A DNA stretch of 50,147 nucleotides from JBFGCA01 sp041567315 (GCA_041567315.1 JBFGCA010000022.1:1-50147); one strand, 5' to 3'. Numbered from the stretch's first letter, positions 1-8,461 are shown. The notes: generated from the letters alone by a model not told the origin. Numbers and translations are program-made.

Positions 1-79
1 CCCTGCGCTCCACTCCCCCTCCCGTCCAACACGTTCCGCTCCGGGTACCCCCCGGCCTGGCGGCGGCCTCCCGCCCGCA
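1..79 (-). repeat. Palindromic repeat, copy A (inverted, cut by window edge)
   Basis: Read on the minus strand this stretch matches the left part of copies B-D: a GGCGGGAGGCCGCCGCC outer arm, an inner arm GCCGGGGGGTACCC, then the conserved centre around ACGTGTTGG and GGGGGAGTGGAGC. The matching right arm lies beyond position 1. It carries the GGTACCC version of the inner arm, as in copy D, rather than the GCGTTG version of copies B and C. Positions 80-235, between copies A and B, hold no gene or signal that I can recognise. Confidence 0.8.
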
Positions 80-235
80 GTTCAAGGGTCTCGGCCGACT
101 CCGTTCCGCCAGCCGAGCATGCACGGCTGGACGACCCCTGCCAAGCCAGTGTGTTGCGGCGGTCGAAGGTCGTCCTCTGGGGAAAGCCTGACACGACAGT
201 TCCAGAGCCGACGCGCTGAAGACCCTCGGCTCCGG

Positions 236-341
236 GCGGGAGGCCGCCGCCAGGCCGGGGCGTTGGCAGCCGCGTAACGTGTTGGCCAGGGTGGGGGAGT
301 GGAGCGGGGTCAACGCCCCGGCCCCCAGGCGGCCGAGGGGG
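236..341 (+). repeat. Palindromic repeat, copy B
   Basis: Long imperfect hairpin. The inner arms are 254-265 (GCCGGGGCGTTG) and 311-322 (CAACGCCCCGGC), a perfect 12-bp match. The outer arms are 242-248 (GGCCGCC) and 328-334 (GGCGGCC). The ~45-nt centre holds the conserved ACGTGTTGGCC. The copy lies about 70 bp beyond the stop of the Asp-box protein gene, so it could act as a 3' stem-loop for that transcript, or it may be a mobile palindrome. Confidence 0.85.
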
Positions 342-411
342 AACCGGCGCCGCTCTCAGCCCGGCATCAACGCGCGAGCCCGACAGCCGCGGGCGGGGGC
401 ACCGAGACCGC

Positions 412-1887
412 TCAGGGCGAGCTGCCGGACCAGGCGGTGGTGTCCCCCGACTCGAAGCCGTCGGCGAAGATGACCGGCGCCAGGTGGAGGCGCAGGTAGT
501 AGACGTCCTGCTCGCCGTTGAAGGTGGCGGCCCAGGCCACGTGGGCGCCGTCGGCGTCGGAGACCATGTCGTAGTAGTCCCCGATCTTGTTCTGCTGCGG
601 CCAGCCGAGGTGGGGGTCGAAGGGCGGCGACAGCGCCTGATTGGGCGACCAGGTCAGCCCGCCGTCGGTCGACGAAGAGTGGAACAGCTCCGAGTCGAAG
701 CCGCCGGGGTCGTTGCGGGTGTCGTTCCAGACGGCGTCGATCCGCCCGTCGGGCGCCACCGACATGGTGCCGAACCACTGCCAGGCGCTGGTGCCGGGAT
801 CGTCGTTGACCTTGAGCGGGGCGCTCCAGGTCAGCCCGCCGTCGGTCGAGCGCACGAAGTGGACGTCCAGCGGGTCGGGCCCGGGCGGGTTGATCGAGCT
901 CAGCATGTAGAGGTTGCCGGCGGTGGGGCCGGTGGCCGGCGCGGCGGCCATCCACACCTGACCCAGCAGCCCCCCGGGGTTGGGGCCGGTGCTCGAGCTC
1001 ATCGAGCCGCCGAGATCCACGATGACGCTGGAGTCGAAGGTCACCGGCAGCCCCGGGTTCTGGGCCGTGGTCGACCTGGCGAGCACGAACTGGGAGGCGT
1101 CGAACGAGCGCCGCCCGCTGACGTAGACCGTCCCGTCCGGCCCCACGGTGACCACCCCCCAGATCGGGTCGTCGGGCACCGCCACCGGCGACTCGAAGGA
1201 GCCGGCGCCGTCGGTCGAGCGGTTGAACTGGTTCGACCCCTGGCACCCGAAGAACCCGTTCCAGGCCGCGTACACGTGCCCGTCTCCCAGCCCGCCGCTC
1301 CGGTCGATCCCCATCCACTGCTTGTCGCCGCCGAACGAGAACACCGGCGGCGCCCAGCTCTGTCCGCCGTCCACCGACTTGAAGTGGTCGGTGCAGAAGT
1401 TGCCCTGCAGGCTGTCGTAGTAGAAGTTGCCCTGGCTGTCGGAGCCCAGCACGGGGTCCGACCGGAAGTTGCCGGGGTCGAGCACCCCCGGAAACGTCCA
1501 GGTCGCCCCGCCGTCGGTGGTGAACCCCCGCCCGGCCTGCCGGAAGTTGCTGTTGACGGTGTCGAACTGCCGCCAGCCGATCGCCATCCGCGACGGATCG
1601 GTCGGGTCCACCGCGATCGAGGGCTCGTTGGCCGCGTCCCCCAGGACGTTGTTGCCGTCCCCGTCGACGTTCACCTGCACGCTGACCTGCCCGTCCCGCA
1701 CCCACCGCCGCGCCGGTGCCGTCCGCCGAGCCTCCGGCGGCACTGCCACGTACGGATCGTCCGGCACCTCCCGGTGGACCGCCTTCGCCGCTTCATCCCG
1801 GCCGTCCGCCGTCTCTGCGAGCCCTATCCCGGGATTCAGCAGGACAGTAGCCACTACGAAGGCACCGGGAGCTCGATATCGACTCAT
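412..1887 (-). CDS. Secreted Asp-box (BNR/sialidase-like) repeat protein with FADGFESGDT C-terminal tag
   Basis: Predicted exported protein of 491 aa. The N-terminus (MSRYRAPGAFVVATVLLNPG) looks like a signal peptide. At least four Asp-box motifs of the form S/T-x-DGG-x-(T/S)W are visible (TTDGGATW, SVDGGQSW and STDGGLTW twice), which is typical of a BNR/sialidase beta-propeller. I see no clear sialidase Arg triad, so enzymatic activity is uncertain; it may only bind or display. The last 18 residues, FADGFESGDTTAWSGSSP, closely match the end of the neighbouring protease. The ATG has a GGAGAG ribosome site about 7 nt upstream. Repeat copy B follows its 3' end, and copies C and D lie between it and the protease gene. 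Confidence 0.8.
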   Translation of the reverse strand: MSRYRAPGAFVVATVLLNPGIGLAETADGRDEAAKAVHREVPDDPYVAVPPEARRTAPARRWVRDGQVSVQVNVDGDGNNVLGDAANEPSIAVDPTDPSRMAIGWRQFDTVNSNFRQAGRGFTTDGGATWTFPGVLDPGNFRSDPVLGSDSQGNFYYDSLQGNFCTDHFKSVDGGQSWAPPVFSFGGDKQWMGIDRSGGLGDGHVYAAWNGFFGCQGSNQFNRSTDGAGSFESPVAVPDDPIWGVVTVGPDGTVYVSGRRSFDASQFVLARSTTAQNPGLPVTFDSSVIVDLGGSMSSSTGPNPGGLLGQVWMAAAPATGPTAGNLYMLSSINPPGPDPLDVHFVRSTDGGLTWSAPLKVNDDPGTSAWQWFGTMSVAPDGRIDAVWNDTRNDPGGFDSELFHSSSTDGGLTWSPNQALSPPFDPHLGWPQQNKIGDYYDMVSDADGAHVAWAATFNGEQDVYYLRLHLAPVIFADGFESGDTTAWSGSSP

Positions 1888-1910
1888 CGATCAGCTCTCC
1901 GTCTACGGGT

Positions 1911-2020
1911 GGGCGGGAGGCCGCCGCCCAGGGCCGGGGCGTTGGCAGCCGCGGAACGTGTTGGCCGGGGTGGGGGAGTGAAGCGGGGTCAACGCCCCGG
2001 CCCCCAGGCGGCCGAGGGGG
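1911..2020 (+). repeat. Palindromic repeat, copy C
   Basis: Same architecture as copy B. The inner arms are 1933-1944 (GCCGGGGCGTTG) and 1990-2001 (CAACGCCCCGGC); the outer arms are 1919-1925 (GGCCGCC) and 2007-2013 (GGCGGCC). It sits immediately upstream of the Asp-box protein gene, within about 25 bp of its start codon, so it could affect expression of that gene. Confidence 0.85.
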
Positions 2021-2093
2021 TCACCAGCCAACGACCTCGCCCCACTCCAGCGTCCTCTCGGTTCTCGCTCGTCAGGCCCTCATTCACGGGTTG

Positions 2094-2200
2094 GTGGGAG
2101 GCCACCGCCCAGGCCGGGGGGTACCCGGCAGCGGAGCGTGTTGGCCAGGGAGGGGGAGCGCAGCGCAGGGTACCCCGCGGCCCCCAGGTGGCCGAGGGGG
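2094..2200 (+). repeat. Palindromic repeat, copy D (compensatory variant)
   Basis: The inner arms are 2113-2126 (GCCGGGGGGTACCC) and 2168-2181 (GGGTACCCCGCGGC); the outer arms are 2100-2106 (GGCCACC) and 2187-2193 (GGTGGCC). Relative to copies B and C, both arms of each stem have changed together, so pairing is kept. Copy D lies about 45 bp beyond the stop codon of the protease gene. Copies C and D fill most of the 357-bp space between the two genes. Confidence 0.85.
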
Positions 2201-2244
2201 CACCGCCGACCGAGCTCGGACCACCCCACCCGCTCGCGCCACCC

Positions 2245-5200
2245 CTACGGCACCGATCCCGACCAGGCGCTGGTATCCCCCGACTCGAACCCGTCCGCGA
2301 AGATCGTCACCACCTGCCGCTCGATGTCCACCGCGATCGTGCCGATCGGCGGGCTGCCACCGTCCGGCGCCACGCTGAAGGCTCCGAAGAAGATCTCTCC
2401 TTCGTCCAGCCCGCCCGCGTTCCACGACACCGTCAGATCGAACGAATCGCCCGCCGGCACGCTGGCCGGTCCGGTGACCGTCATGTTGCCGTTGTCGGTG
2501 CCCGGCACCCGGGCGTCCACCAGCTGGATCAGGTCGGGCTGGTTGCCGGAGCCCTGCCAGTTCTGGACCAGGATCCACCACGACCCCGACGAGGGATCGG
2601 TGATCTCGCAGCGCTCGTCGGCCTCCGGGGTGGTCGAGGAGCAGACCTCGGTGCCGGCGCTGGGGGTCATCCCGGTGCCGACGTAGAGGTCGACGTCGGG
2701 AGCCTCGTCCGAGTCGGTGATCGCCACCAGGCGCTTGGCGCCGACCGGCACCGACACGGTCTTGACGAAGACCTGGCCGAGGTCGTCATAGGGATCGCCG
2801 TTGGTGGGGTCCTCGTTGAGCGAGACGTCGGTCTGGGTGCCCGGACTGAGCCCGAAGACCTCGGTCGTCAGGGCGGTGATCTCGTCCGAGGACTGGAGCC
2901 CCTGGACCAGGCCCGAGCTGTTGTTCGAGGTGGTCAGGAACTCGACCAGGGCGGGGAAGTTCTGGGTCGCCGCCCTGACCGCCACCGGCAGGTGGAGCAC
3001 CGGGCTGCCGTCGTCGGGCGTCAGGGTGGCCTCGGCGAAGGTCCAGGTGCCGAGCGGCAGACCGCTGACGTCGGCGCTGAAGTCGACCATCTGGTCGGCG
3101 CCGGCGGGCAGCGTGAAGGCGCTGGGCGAGGCCGACATCGACAGGCCCACCGGCGTGGTGAAGCTGATCGTCCAGCCGACGCTGCCGCTGGCGACGCTCG
3201 AGAACGTGCGCGGCCAGGTGCAGGTGATGACGCAGGCGTTCTGCTGCAGGCTGGGGACGTTGAGGTTCTCGGGCCGCCCGCCCATTGCCGGATCCTCGGC
3301 CAGGTAGTTGGCGGCGGTCTCGTCCATCACCACGCTGACCCGGGCGGCCTTGGAGAGATCCACCCGCCCTGCTCCGCGATCGAAGGGATCGGAGGCGGTG
3401 ACGCCGTCCTCCTTCAGGACCGTGGTGTCGGAGCTCATCATCAGCGCCGACTTGAGCTCGGACGGGGTCCAGGTGGGGTGCACCGAGCGCAGCAGGGCAC
3501 CCGAGCCGGCGGTGTGCGGGCTCGACATCGAGGTGCCGCTCAGGGTGCCCAGCTCGGGCGGCGGTAGCACGCCATCGGTGGCCACTGCCGCGAAGATGCT
3601 GACCCCGGGATTGGTGACGTCGGGCTTGAGGGTGGAGAAGTCCTCGTTGGGGCCTCGCGAGCTGAACGAGGCCATGACGTCGGCGACGCCGGGATCGATG
3701 ATCAGGGTGCCGGCGGTGAGGGTCCCGGTGTGCCCGGCGCCCGACGCCAGCCAGCTGCGCAGGGCGTCGCCGTCGGCGAGGTCGACGTGGATGGCCGGGA
3801 TGACGTGCGCGTCCGGCACCGGCGGGGTCTGCCCGGCGTTGGCGTTGGCCAGGATGCAGCCGGCGGCGCCACCGGCCGCGACGTGGGCGCACTTGAGCAC
3901 CCGGGCGATGGTGCCGCGGTCGCAGAGCACGATCTCGCCGGCCGTCCAGGTGCCGCCGGGGAACGGGCTCAGGCACTGCTCGGGGTCGACGTCGCCGTTG
4001 TCGAAGTCGCCGGCGTAGACCACCGAGTCGGGTCCGTAGCCGCCGGTGCGGCTGGCGCCGGTCATGTCGGCCGGCGGCCCGATGCCGCCCGACATGTCGA
4101 TCAGCTCGTTCTCGACCGTCAGCCGGTCGTGGGTGCTGGCCCCGACGGTGATCACCCAGGGGCCGCGGTGGGAGGTGGTACCGGCGGCGGGGCCGCTATT
4201 GCCCGCGCTGGCGGAGACGAAGGTCCCGGCCGCGACGTTGTTGAGGAAGAAGGAGTTGATGTCGCCGCCCCAGGGGTCGCCGCCGCCGCCGATCGAGTAG
4301 TTGATGGCGTCCACCCCGTCTAGGACCGCCTGGTCGGCGCCGGCCGAGGTGGCGGTGAAGGGGCACAGACCCTGACCCGACAGCTCGTCGACGTAGCAGG
4401 CGTCGTAGGTGATGAGGTTGGCGTGCGGTGCGACGCCCGACAGGTCGCGGGCCAGGTCGCCCGAGGTGTCGAGCACGTTGCCGGCGGCGGTCGAGGCGGT
4501 GTGGCTGCCGTGGCCGTCGCCGTCCTCGGGTCCGTCGTCCTCGCTGCAGGTGCCCGGATTGGCGGCGCAATAGGCGTCGGTGTAGTCCCAGGCGCCGACC
4601 AGCTTGTCGTTGCAGACGTAGCTGGGGTCGTGGTTGGGGTTGGTGGGGTCGCACCAGCCGACGAAGACGCCGGTGCCGAACGGGTTGACGTAGGTGTGGC
4701 CGTCGACCGGCGAGTCGGAGAAGGAATCGTGGTCCATGTTGACGCCGCTGTCGATGACGCCAACGATCGTCCCCTCGCCCTCGAAGGCGCCGAGGCCGCC
4801 CGTGTCGCTGCCGTCCCAGATGCCGCCGGCGCCGATCCAGATCGGCCCGCGGTCGGTGTGGAGCGGCAGCAGGCGGTCCGGGGTGACCCGCAGGACGCCC
4901 TCGAGGCCGGCCACCACCACCGCCTCGGCGGCGTCCATCCGCAGGGCGACGCCGTTGCCGGCCGCCCGGTACCGATAGAGGATCTCGAGCCGCCGGTCGA
5001 GGGCGCGCTCGACGGTCGCCAGGTGGGCCGCTTGCCGCTCTTCGAGGAAGGCCAGATAGGCCCGGCTGGCCGGGCTGCGGGCGTCGAGCTTGGCTTCGCC
5101 GCGGGCGGCCGGGTTGGTGGCCTCGAGGCCGGGGATGCCGCCTCCGTAGACGGCGAGCGGCGGCTCGACGAACTCGACGACGTAGAAACCGGTCTCGGAG

Positions 5201-5331
5201 GGCCGGAGCGAGGGGTCCTTGACGACCCGGTGGTGGACGTTGGCCTGGCCGCCGATCGCCGCCGTCGCGGGGACGGCGAGCAGGGGGACGGCTAGAAGGG
5301 CGCCCGGAAGGAGCCTGAGAATCGTACGCAT
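2245..5331 (-). CDS. Secreted subtilisin-like (S8) serine protease with PA domain and FADGFESGDT C-terminal tag
   Basis: Extracellular endopeptidase of 1028 aa. The signal peptide (residues 1-25) ends near PATAA. An I9-type propeptide covers roughly residues 45-160. The S8 catalytic residues are Asp194 (VIDSG), His274 (DGHGSHTA), oxyanion Asn378 (SAGNSG) and Ser601 (GTSMSSP). A PA domain (about 430-545) is inserted before the catalytic Ser, as in large subtilases. A beta-rich, fibronectin-like region and a PPC-like domain (about 800-970) follow. The protein ends in FADGFESGDTSAWSGSVP, the same tag as the neighbouring Asp-box protein. The ATG is preceded by GGGAGAAG. It is probably a surface or secreted scavenging protease. 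Confidence 0.93.
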   Translation of the reverse strand: MRTILRLLPGALLAVPLLAVPATAAIGGQANVHHRVVKDPSLRPSETGFYVVEFVEPPLAVYGGGIPGLEATNPAARGEAKLDARSPASRAYLAFLEERQAAHLATVERALDRRLEILYRYRAAGNGVALRMDAAEAVVVAGLEGVLRVTPDRLLPLHTDRGPIWIGAGGIWDGSDTGGLGAFEGEGTIVGVIDSGVNMDHDSFSDSPVDGHTYVNPFGTGVFVGWCDPTNPNHDPSYVCNDKLVGAWDYTDAYCAANPGTCSEDDGPEDGDGHGSHTASTAAGNVLDTSGDLARDLSGVAPHANLITYDACYVDELSGQGLCPFTATSAGADQAVLDGVDAINYSIGGGGDPWGGDINSFFLNNVAAGTFVSASAGNSGPAAGTTSHRGPWVITVGASTHDRLTVENELIDMSGGIGPPADMTGASRTGGYGPDSVVYAGDFDNGDVDPEQCLSPFPGGTWTAGEIVLCDRGTIARVLKCAHVAAGGAAGCILANANAGQTPPVPDAHVIPAIHVDLADGDALRSWLASGAGHTGTLTAGTLIIDPGVADVMASFSSRGPNEDFSTLKPDVTNPGVSIFAAVATDGVLPPPELGTLSGTSMSSPHTAGSGALLRSVHPTWTPSELKSALMMSSDTTVLKEDGVTASDPFDRGAGRVDLSKAARVSVVMDETAANYLAEDPAMGGRPENLNVPSLQQNACVITCTWPRTFSSVASGSVGWTISFTTPVGLSMSASPSAFTLPAGADQMVDFSADVSGLPLGTWTFAEATLTPDDGSPVLHLPVAVRAATQNFPALVEFLTTSNNSSGLVQGLQSSDEITALTTEVFGLSPGTQTDVSLNEDPTNGDPYDDLGQVFVKTVSVPVGAKRLVAITDSDEAPDVDLYVGTGMTPSAGTEVCSSTTPEADERCEITDPSSGSWWILVQNWQGSGNQPDLIQLVDARVPGTDNGNMTVTGPASVPAGDSFDLTVSWNAGGLDEGEIFFGAFSVAPDGGSPPIGTIAVDIERQVVTIFADGFESGDTSAWSGSVP

Positions 5332-5410
5332 GCTGCTTCTCCCTGGGTGGAGCGGAGCGATCTCGGGAAAGCCGCCGCCGGGGGCGGGGGCCGGAGCTGG
5401 GAACCCGCGG

Positions 5411-5440
5411 AGTCTAGCACGGGCCGCGACCGCGAGTCGG
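5411..5440 (-). promoter_or_regulatory. Putative promoter of the subtilisin-like protease
   Basis: On the minus strand there is an extended -10 TGCTAGACT (hexamer 5411-5416), with CCGACT 18 bp upstream (5435-5440) as a weak -35. The predicted start is about 70 nt before the protease ATG. TAGACT also occurs as the -10 of the parA promoter and of the sorting-signal protein promoter. Confidence 0.45.
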
Positions 5441-5450
5441 CCGGCGGTCG

Positions 5451-5479
5451 TTGACAGAGGCCGGGGGCGGGCGTACCCT
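5451..5479 (+). promoter_or_regulatory. Putative promoter of the HicB-like gene / dnaB operon
   Basis: TTGACA (5451-5456), 17-bp spacer, TACCCT (5474-5479). The start of transcription would fall near 5486, about 40 nt before the ATG at 5526. It is divergent from the protease promoter. Confidence 0.5.
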
Positions 5480-5525
5480 GGCCGCGATCTGGCGAGACGG
5501 CGGCGGGGCGGTCCCGCCGGCTACG

Positions 5526-5762
5526 ATGCGGTACCGCGTGCTCCTGAAGCGGCTGGTGGACGGCCGCTTCTACGCCCGCTGCCCGGCCGGGCCGGCGGGG
5601 CTGGCCGAGGGGCACGGAGCGAGCGGCGAGGAGGCGCTGGCGGCGGTGCACCGCGCCATTCGCTACCAGCTCAAGCTGTGTCCGTGCAGCGGCGTCGCCG
5701 AAGACTACGTGGAGCTCGAGGTGATGCGGCAGCCGGCCACCGGCCCGGTCGCCGGGGCTTGA
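5526..5762 (+). CDS. Small HicB-like (UPF0150-type) protein
   Basis: 78-aa protein with the short alpha/beta pattern of the HicB antitoxin fold: an N-terminal strand (RYRVLLKRL), FYARCPAGPAGL matching the usual F-x-V-x-C-P-x-L-x-G core, then a helix with EEALAAVHRAIRYQL. It has no DNA-binding extension, and no HicA toxin gene lies beside it, so it is probably an orphan member rather than half of a toxin-antitoxin pair. I chose ATG 5526 over an upstream in-frame start because the fold begins there. dnaB follows 83 bp downstream on the same strand. Confidence 0.65.
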   Translation: MRYRVLLKRLVDGRFYARCPAGPAGLAEGHGASGEEALAAVHRAIRYQLKLCPCSGVAEDYVELEVMRQPATGPVAGA

Positions 5763-5791
5763 TGGCCGGGGCTTGATGGCCGGGGCTTGAT
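5751..5791 (+). repeat. Tandem 14-bp repeat, three units
   Basis: GCCGGGGCTTGATG is present at 5751-5764 and 5765-5778, with a near-complete third unit at 5779-5791. The first unit contains the TGA stop of the HicB-like gene. The other units lie in the gap before dnaB. Confidence 0.8.
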
Positions 5792-5845
5792 CGGCGGCTG
5801 GCCGTCGGCGAGAATCCGGCCCCCGCCCGCGTCCTGATTGGGTAG

Positions 5846-7198
5846 ATGCTCGAGACCCTCCAGAAACAGCAGAGCCTGCCGCACAGCGAAGAGTCCGAGC
5901 GCGCGGTGCTGGCCGGCGCCCTGCTGGATCCGGCGCTGCTGCCGTCGGTCTCGGGCCGGCTGACGCCGGAAGACTTCTACTCCGATCGGCACCGCACGGT
6001 CTACCGGTCGATGCTCGACCTGCAGGCCGCCGGCACCCAGATCGACATGCGGACCCTGCAGGCCAGCCTCGAGCAGAAGGACAAGCTGGAGGCGGTGGGC
6101 GGGGTCGCCTACCTGGCCAGCCTCGACCTCGACCTGCCGGACCTCAACCGGCTCGACACCTACGTCGAGATCGTCAAGGAGCGCTCGGTCCGGCGCCGGC
6201 TGATCGAGGCCTGCGGCGAGATCACCCGCACCTGTCTGGACGGGGGTCTGGAGGCGCAGGAGGCGCTGGGGCGGGCCGAGCAGACCATCCTCGGGCTCGG
6301 CGAGGAGGCCATCCAGCGCGGCTTCGTGCCCATCGGGCGGGTCTTCCAGGAGACCCTGGCCGACATCGAGGAGCGGCCCGGCAAGGGGCTGCTGGGGGTC
6401 CCCACCGGCTACGTCGACCTCGACGAGATGACCCGCGGGCTGAACACCGGTAACCTGATCGTCATCGCCGGCCGTCCCGGCATGGGCAAGACCAGCCTGG
6501 CGCTCAACATCGCCCAGCACGTGGCGATCCACGAAGGACGGCCGGTCGGCATCTTCTCGCTCGAGATGAGCCAGCAGGAGCTGGCGCTGCGCATCCTCTC
6601 GGCCGAGGTCGACGTGCCGTTCGGGCCGCTGCGCTCGGGACACCTCACCCAGAAGCAGTGGCGGCGGGTGATCGACACCGTCCGCAAGGTTTCGGCGGCA
6701 CCGCTCCACGTCGACGACTCGGCCAACCCCAGCCTGCTCGAGATCGCCTCCAAGGCGCGGCGGCTGCGCGCCGAGGCCGGGCTCGACCTGCTGATCCTCG
6801 ACTACCTGCAGCTCATGCAGAGCGGCGGCCGCTACGAGAACCGCAACCTCGAGATCGCCGCCATCACCCGCGGCCTCAAGCAGCTCGCCAAGGAGCTCGG
6901 TCTGCCGGTGATCGCCCTCTCGCAGCTCTCCCGCATGCCCGAGCGGCGGAGCGGCGATCATCGCCCCCAGCTGGCCGACCTGCGCGAGTCGGGGTCGATC
7001 GAGCAGGACGCGGACCTGGTGATCTTCATCTACCGCGACGAGATGTACGACCGCGAGAGCCCCGACAAGGGGGTCGCCGAGCTGATCCTCGCCAAGCACC
7101 GCAACGGCGCCACCGGCACCGTCAAGCTGGTCTTCCTCGGCGACACCACCAAGTTCTGCAATCTGGCGCGCCACGCCCCGGAGGCGCCGCCGTTCTAG
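5846..7198 (+). CDS. dnaB: Replicative DNA helicase DnaB
   Basis: 450-aa hexameric helicase that unwinds DNA at the replication fork. The N-terminal primase-interacting domain (about 12-115) begins with the typical LPHSEESERAVLAGALL. The RecA-like domain has a Walker A GRPGMGKTS (Lys215), the ETSL-like LEMSQQEL, Walker B LLILDYLQLM and a C-terminal ADLRESGSIEQDADLVIFIYR signature. Its length is normal for DnaB, and no intein interrupts it. It is followed by alr, an order seen in many bacteria. Confidence 0.97.
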   Translation: MLETLQKQQSLPHSEESERAVLAGALLDPALLPSVSGRLTPEDFYSDRHRTVYRSMLDLQAAGTQIDMRTLQASLEQKDKLEAVGGVAYLASLDLDLPDLNRLDTYVEIVKERSVRRRLIEACGEITRTCLDGGLEAQEALGRAEQTILGLGEEAIQRGFVPIGRVFQETLADIEERPGKGLLGVPTGYVDLDEMTRGLNTGNLIVIAGRPGMGKTSLALNIAQHVAIHEGRPVGIFSLEMSQQELALRILSAEVDVPFGPLRSGHLTQKQWRRVIDTVRKVSAAPLHVDDSANPSLLEIASKARRLRAEAGLDLLILDYLQLMQSGGRYENRNLEIAAITRGLKQLAKELGLPVIALSQLSRMPERRSGDHRPQLADLRESGSIEQDADLVIFIYRDEMYDRESPDKGVAELILAKHRNGATGTVKLVFLGDTTKFCNLARHAPEAPPF

Positions 7199-7209
7199 TG
7201 GTACAGGCC

Positions 7210-7264
7210 ACTAGCCTGCACCCGCCCGCGCAGCAGCGAATTGCGGTGAGAAGTGCAGGCTAGT
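7210..7264. repeat. 12-bp inverted repeat GTGCAGGCTAGT between dnaB and alr
   Basis: ACTAGCCTGCAC (7210-7221) and GTGCAGGCTAGT (7253-7264) are perfect reverse complements separated by 31 nt. A smaller palindrome, TAGTGG/CCACTA (7196-7201 and 7208-7213), overlaps the dnaB stop. The same 11-mer recurs at 10101-10111. The right arm contains the GTG that would be the longest start of alr. Confidence 0.75.
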
Positions 7265-8461
7265 CTCGACGGCTTGAAGACTGCAGGGACCCGCGCTCCC
7301 GGTCACGGACTGCCCGACGTGCTCCGCCCGGCCTGGGTGGTGGTCGACCTCGCGGCGGTGGGCCAGAACCTCGAGCTGGTGCGCCGGCGGATCGGGGACA
7401 CCGCGCTCCTGGCGGTGGTCAAGGCCGACGCCTACGGGCACGGGGCGGCGCGGGTGGGACGCTTCCTGGAAGAGCGCGGGGTGGAGTGGTTCGGCGTCGC
7501 CCTCGCCGAGGAGGGGGTCGAGCTGCGGCGGGCGGGGCTGCGCGGACGGCTGCTGGTGCTGGGGCCGGCGGCCGCCGCCCAGCGGCCGCTCTACGAGCGC
7601 TACCGGCTGACGCCCACGGTCTCGAGCCGCGAGCAGCTCGAGCTGTGGGCGCAGGGGTCGGAGCGGGCCGGCGGGCCACAGGGGGTCCACCTCAAGGTGG
7701 ACACCGGGATGCACCGGCTGGGTCTCGCCCCCGAGGAGCTGCCGGCGGCTCTCGAGGTCGTGCGCGGCCACCGCGGGCTGCGTCTGGAGGGGCTGCTGTC
7801 GCACCTCGCCGACGCCAACGACCTGTCCAGCTCGCGGACCGCCGAACAGGAGGAGCGGTTCGCCGCCCTCACCGAGCTGCTGACCGACGAGGAACGGGGC
7901 CGGGTGATGCTGCATCTGGCCAACAGCGCCGGCGGCCTCCACCATCCGGCGACCCGCCGCGGGCTGGTGCGGGCCGGGCTCTCGCTGCTGGGTCTCGACC
8001 CCGCCGGGCTGGAGACCGGGCTGCGCCCGGCGATGTCGGTGGTCACCCGGCTGGTCCAGGTGCGCCGGGTGGCGGCCGGCGCCCGGCCCGGGTACGGCGG
8101 CACCTGGACCGCGCCCCGCGACAGCCGGCTGGGGGTGGTGCCGGTGGGCTACGCCGACGGCTACGGCTGGCGGCTGTCCAACCGGGCGCACGCGCTGGTC
8201 GCCGGCCGGCGGGTCTCGGTGGTGGGCGCCGTCAGCATGGACCTGACCCTGCTGGACCTCACCGGCGTCGAGGCCGCGGCCGGCGACGAGGTGGTGCTGC
8301 TGGGCGAACAGGGCGGCGAGCGGATCAACGCCTGGGACCTCGCCCGCTGGGCGGGGACCATCCCCTACGAGGTGCTCTGCCTGCTGGGTCTGAGGCTGCC
8401 GCGCCGCTACCGCCGGGCCGGCGGCGAGGTCGCCTACGACTCCCGCTTCTCGAGCCTGTGA
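7253..8461 (+). CDS. alr: Alanine racemase
   Basis: PLP-dependent enzyme interconverting L- and D-alanine for peptidoglycan. It is fold type III, with the PLP-binding lysine in AVVKADAYGHG and the second catalytic tyrosine in the RPGYGGTW region. The C-terminal beta domain carries the VSMDLTLLDLT signature. The ORF from GTG 7253 gives 402 aa. That start sits inside an inverted repeat, and the family-conserved sequence begins at LRPAWVVVDLAAV, so GTG 7319 (380 aa) is an equally good or better start. The GGTGAG sequence before 7253 is its only ribosome-site support. Confidence 0.95.
   Translation: MQASLDGLKTAGTRAPGHGLPDVLRPAWVVVDLAAVGQNLELVRRRIGDTALLAVVKADAYGHGAARVGRFLEERGVEWFGVALAEEGVELRRAGLRGRLLVLGPAAAAQRPLYERYRLTPTVSSREQLELWAQGSERAGGPQGVHLKVDTGMHRLGLAPEELPAALEVVRGHRGLRLEGLLSHLADANDLSSSRTAEQEERFAALTELLTDEERGRVMLHLANSAGGLHHPATRRGLVRAGLSLLGLDPAGLETGLRPAMSVVTRLVQVRRVAAGARPGYGGTWTAPRDSRLGVVPVGYADGYGWRLSNRAHALVAGRRVSVVGAVSMDLTLLDLTGVEAAAGDEVVLLGEQGGERINAWDLARWAGTIPYEVLCLLGLRLPRRYRRAGGEVAYDSRFSSL

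Noticed and set aside
484..3567. A 1027-codon open frame on the plus strand opposite the Asp-box and protease genes, and similar long antisense frames elsewhere (for example 14632-17379 minus, 10305-12212 plus)
   Set aside because: They are opposite well-recognised genes and their translations are Arg/Gly/Ala/Pro/His-rich without domains, as expected in very GC-rich DNA.
5526..5762. HicAB toxin-antitoxin module
   Set aside because: No HicA-like ORF (small basic protein with a central His) flanks the HicB-like gene.
5846..7198. Replication origin near dnaB or parAB
   Set aside because: No dnaA, gyr or rpmH gene and no cluster of DnaA boxes was seen; dnaB and parAB alone do not mark an origin.
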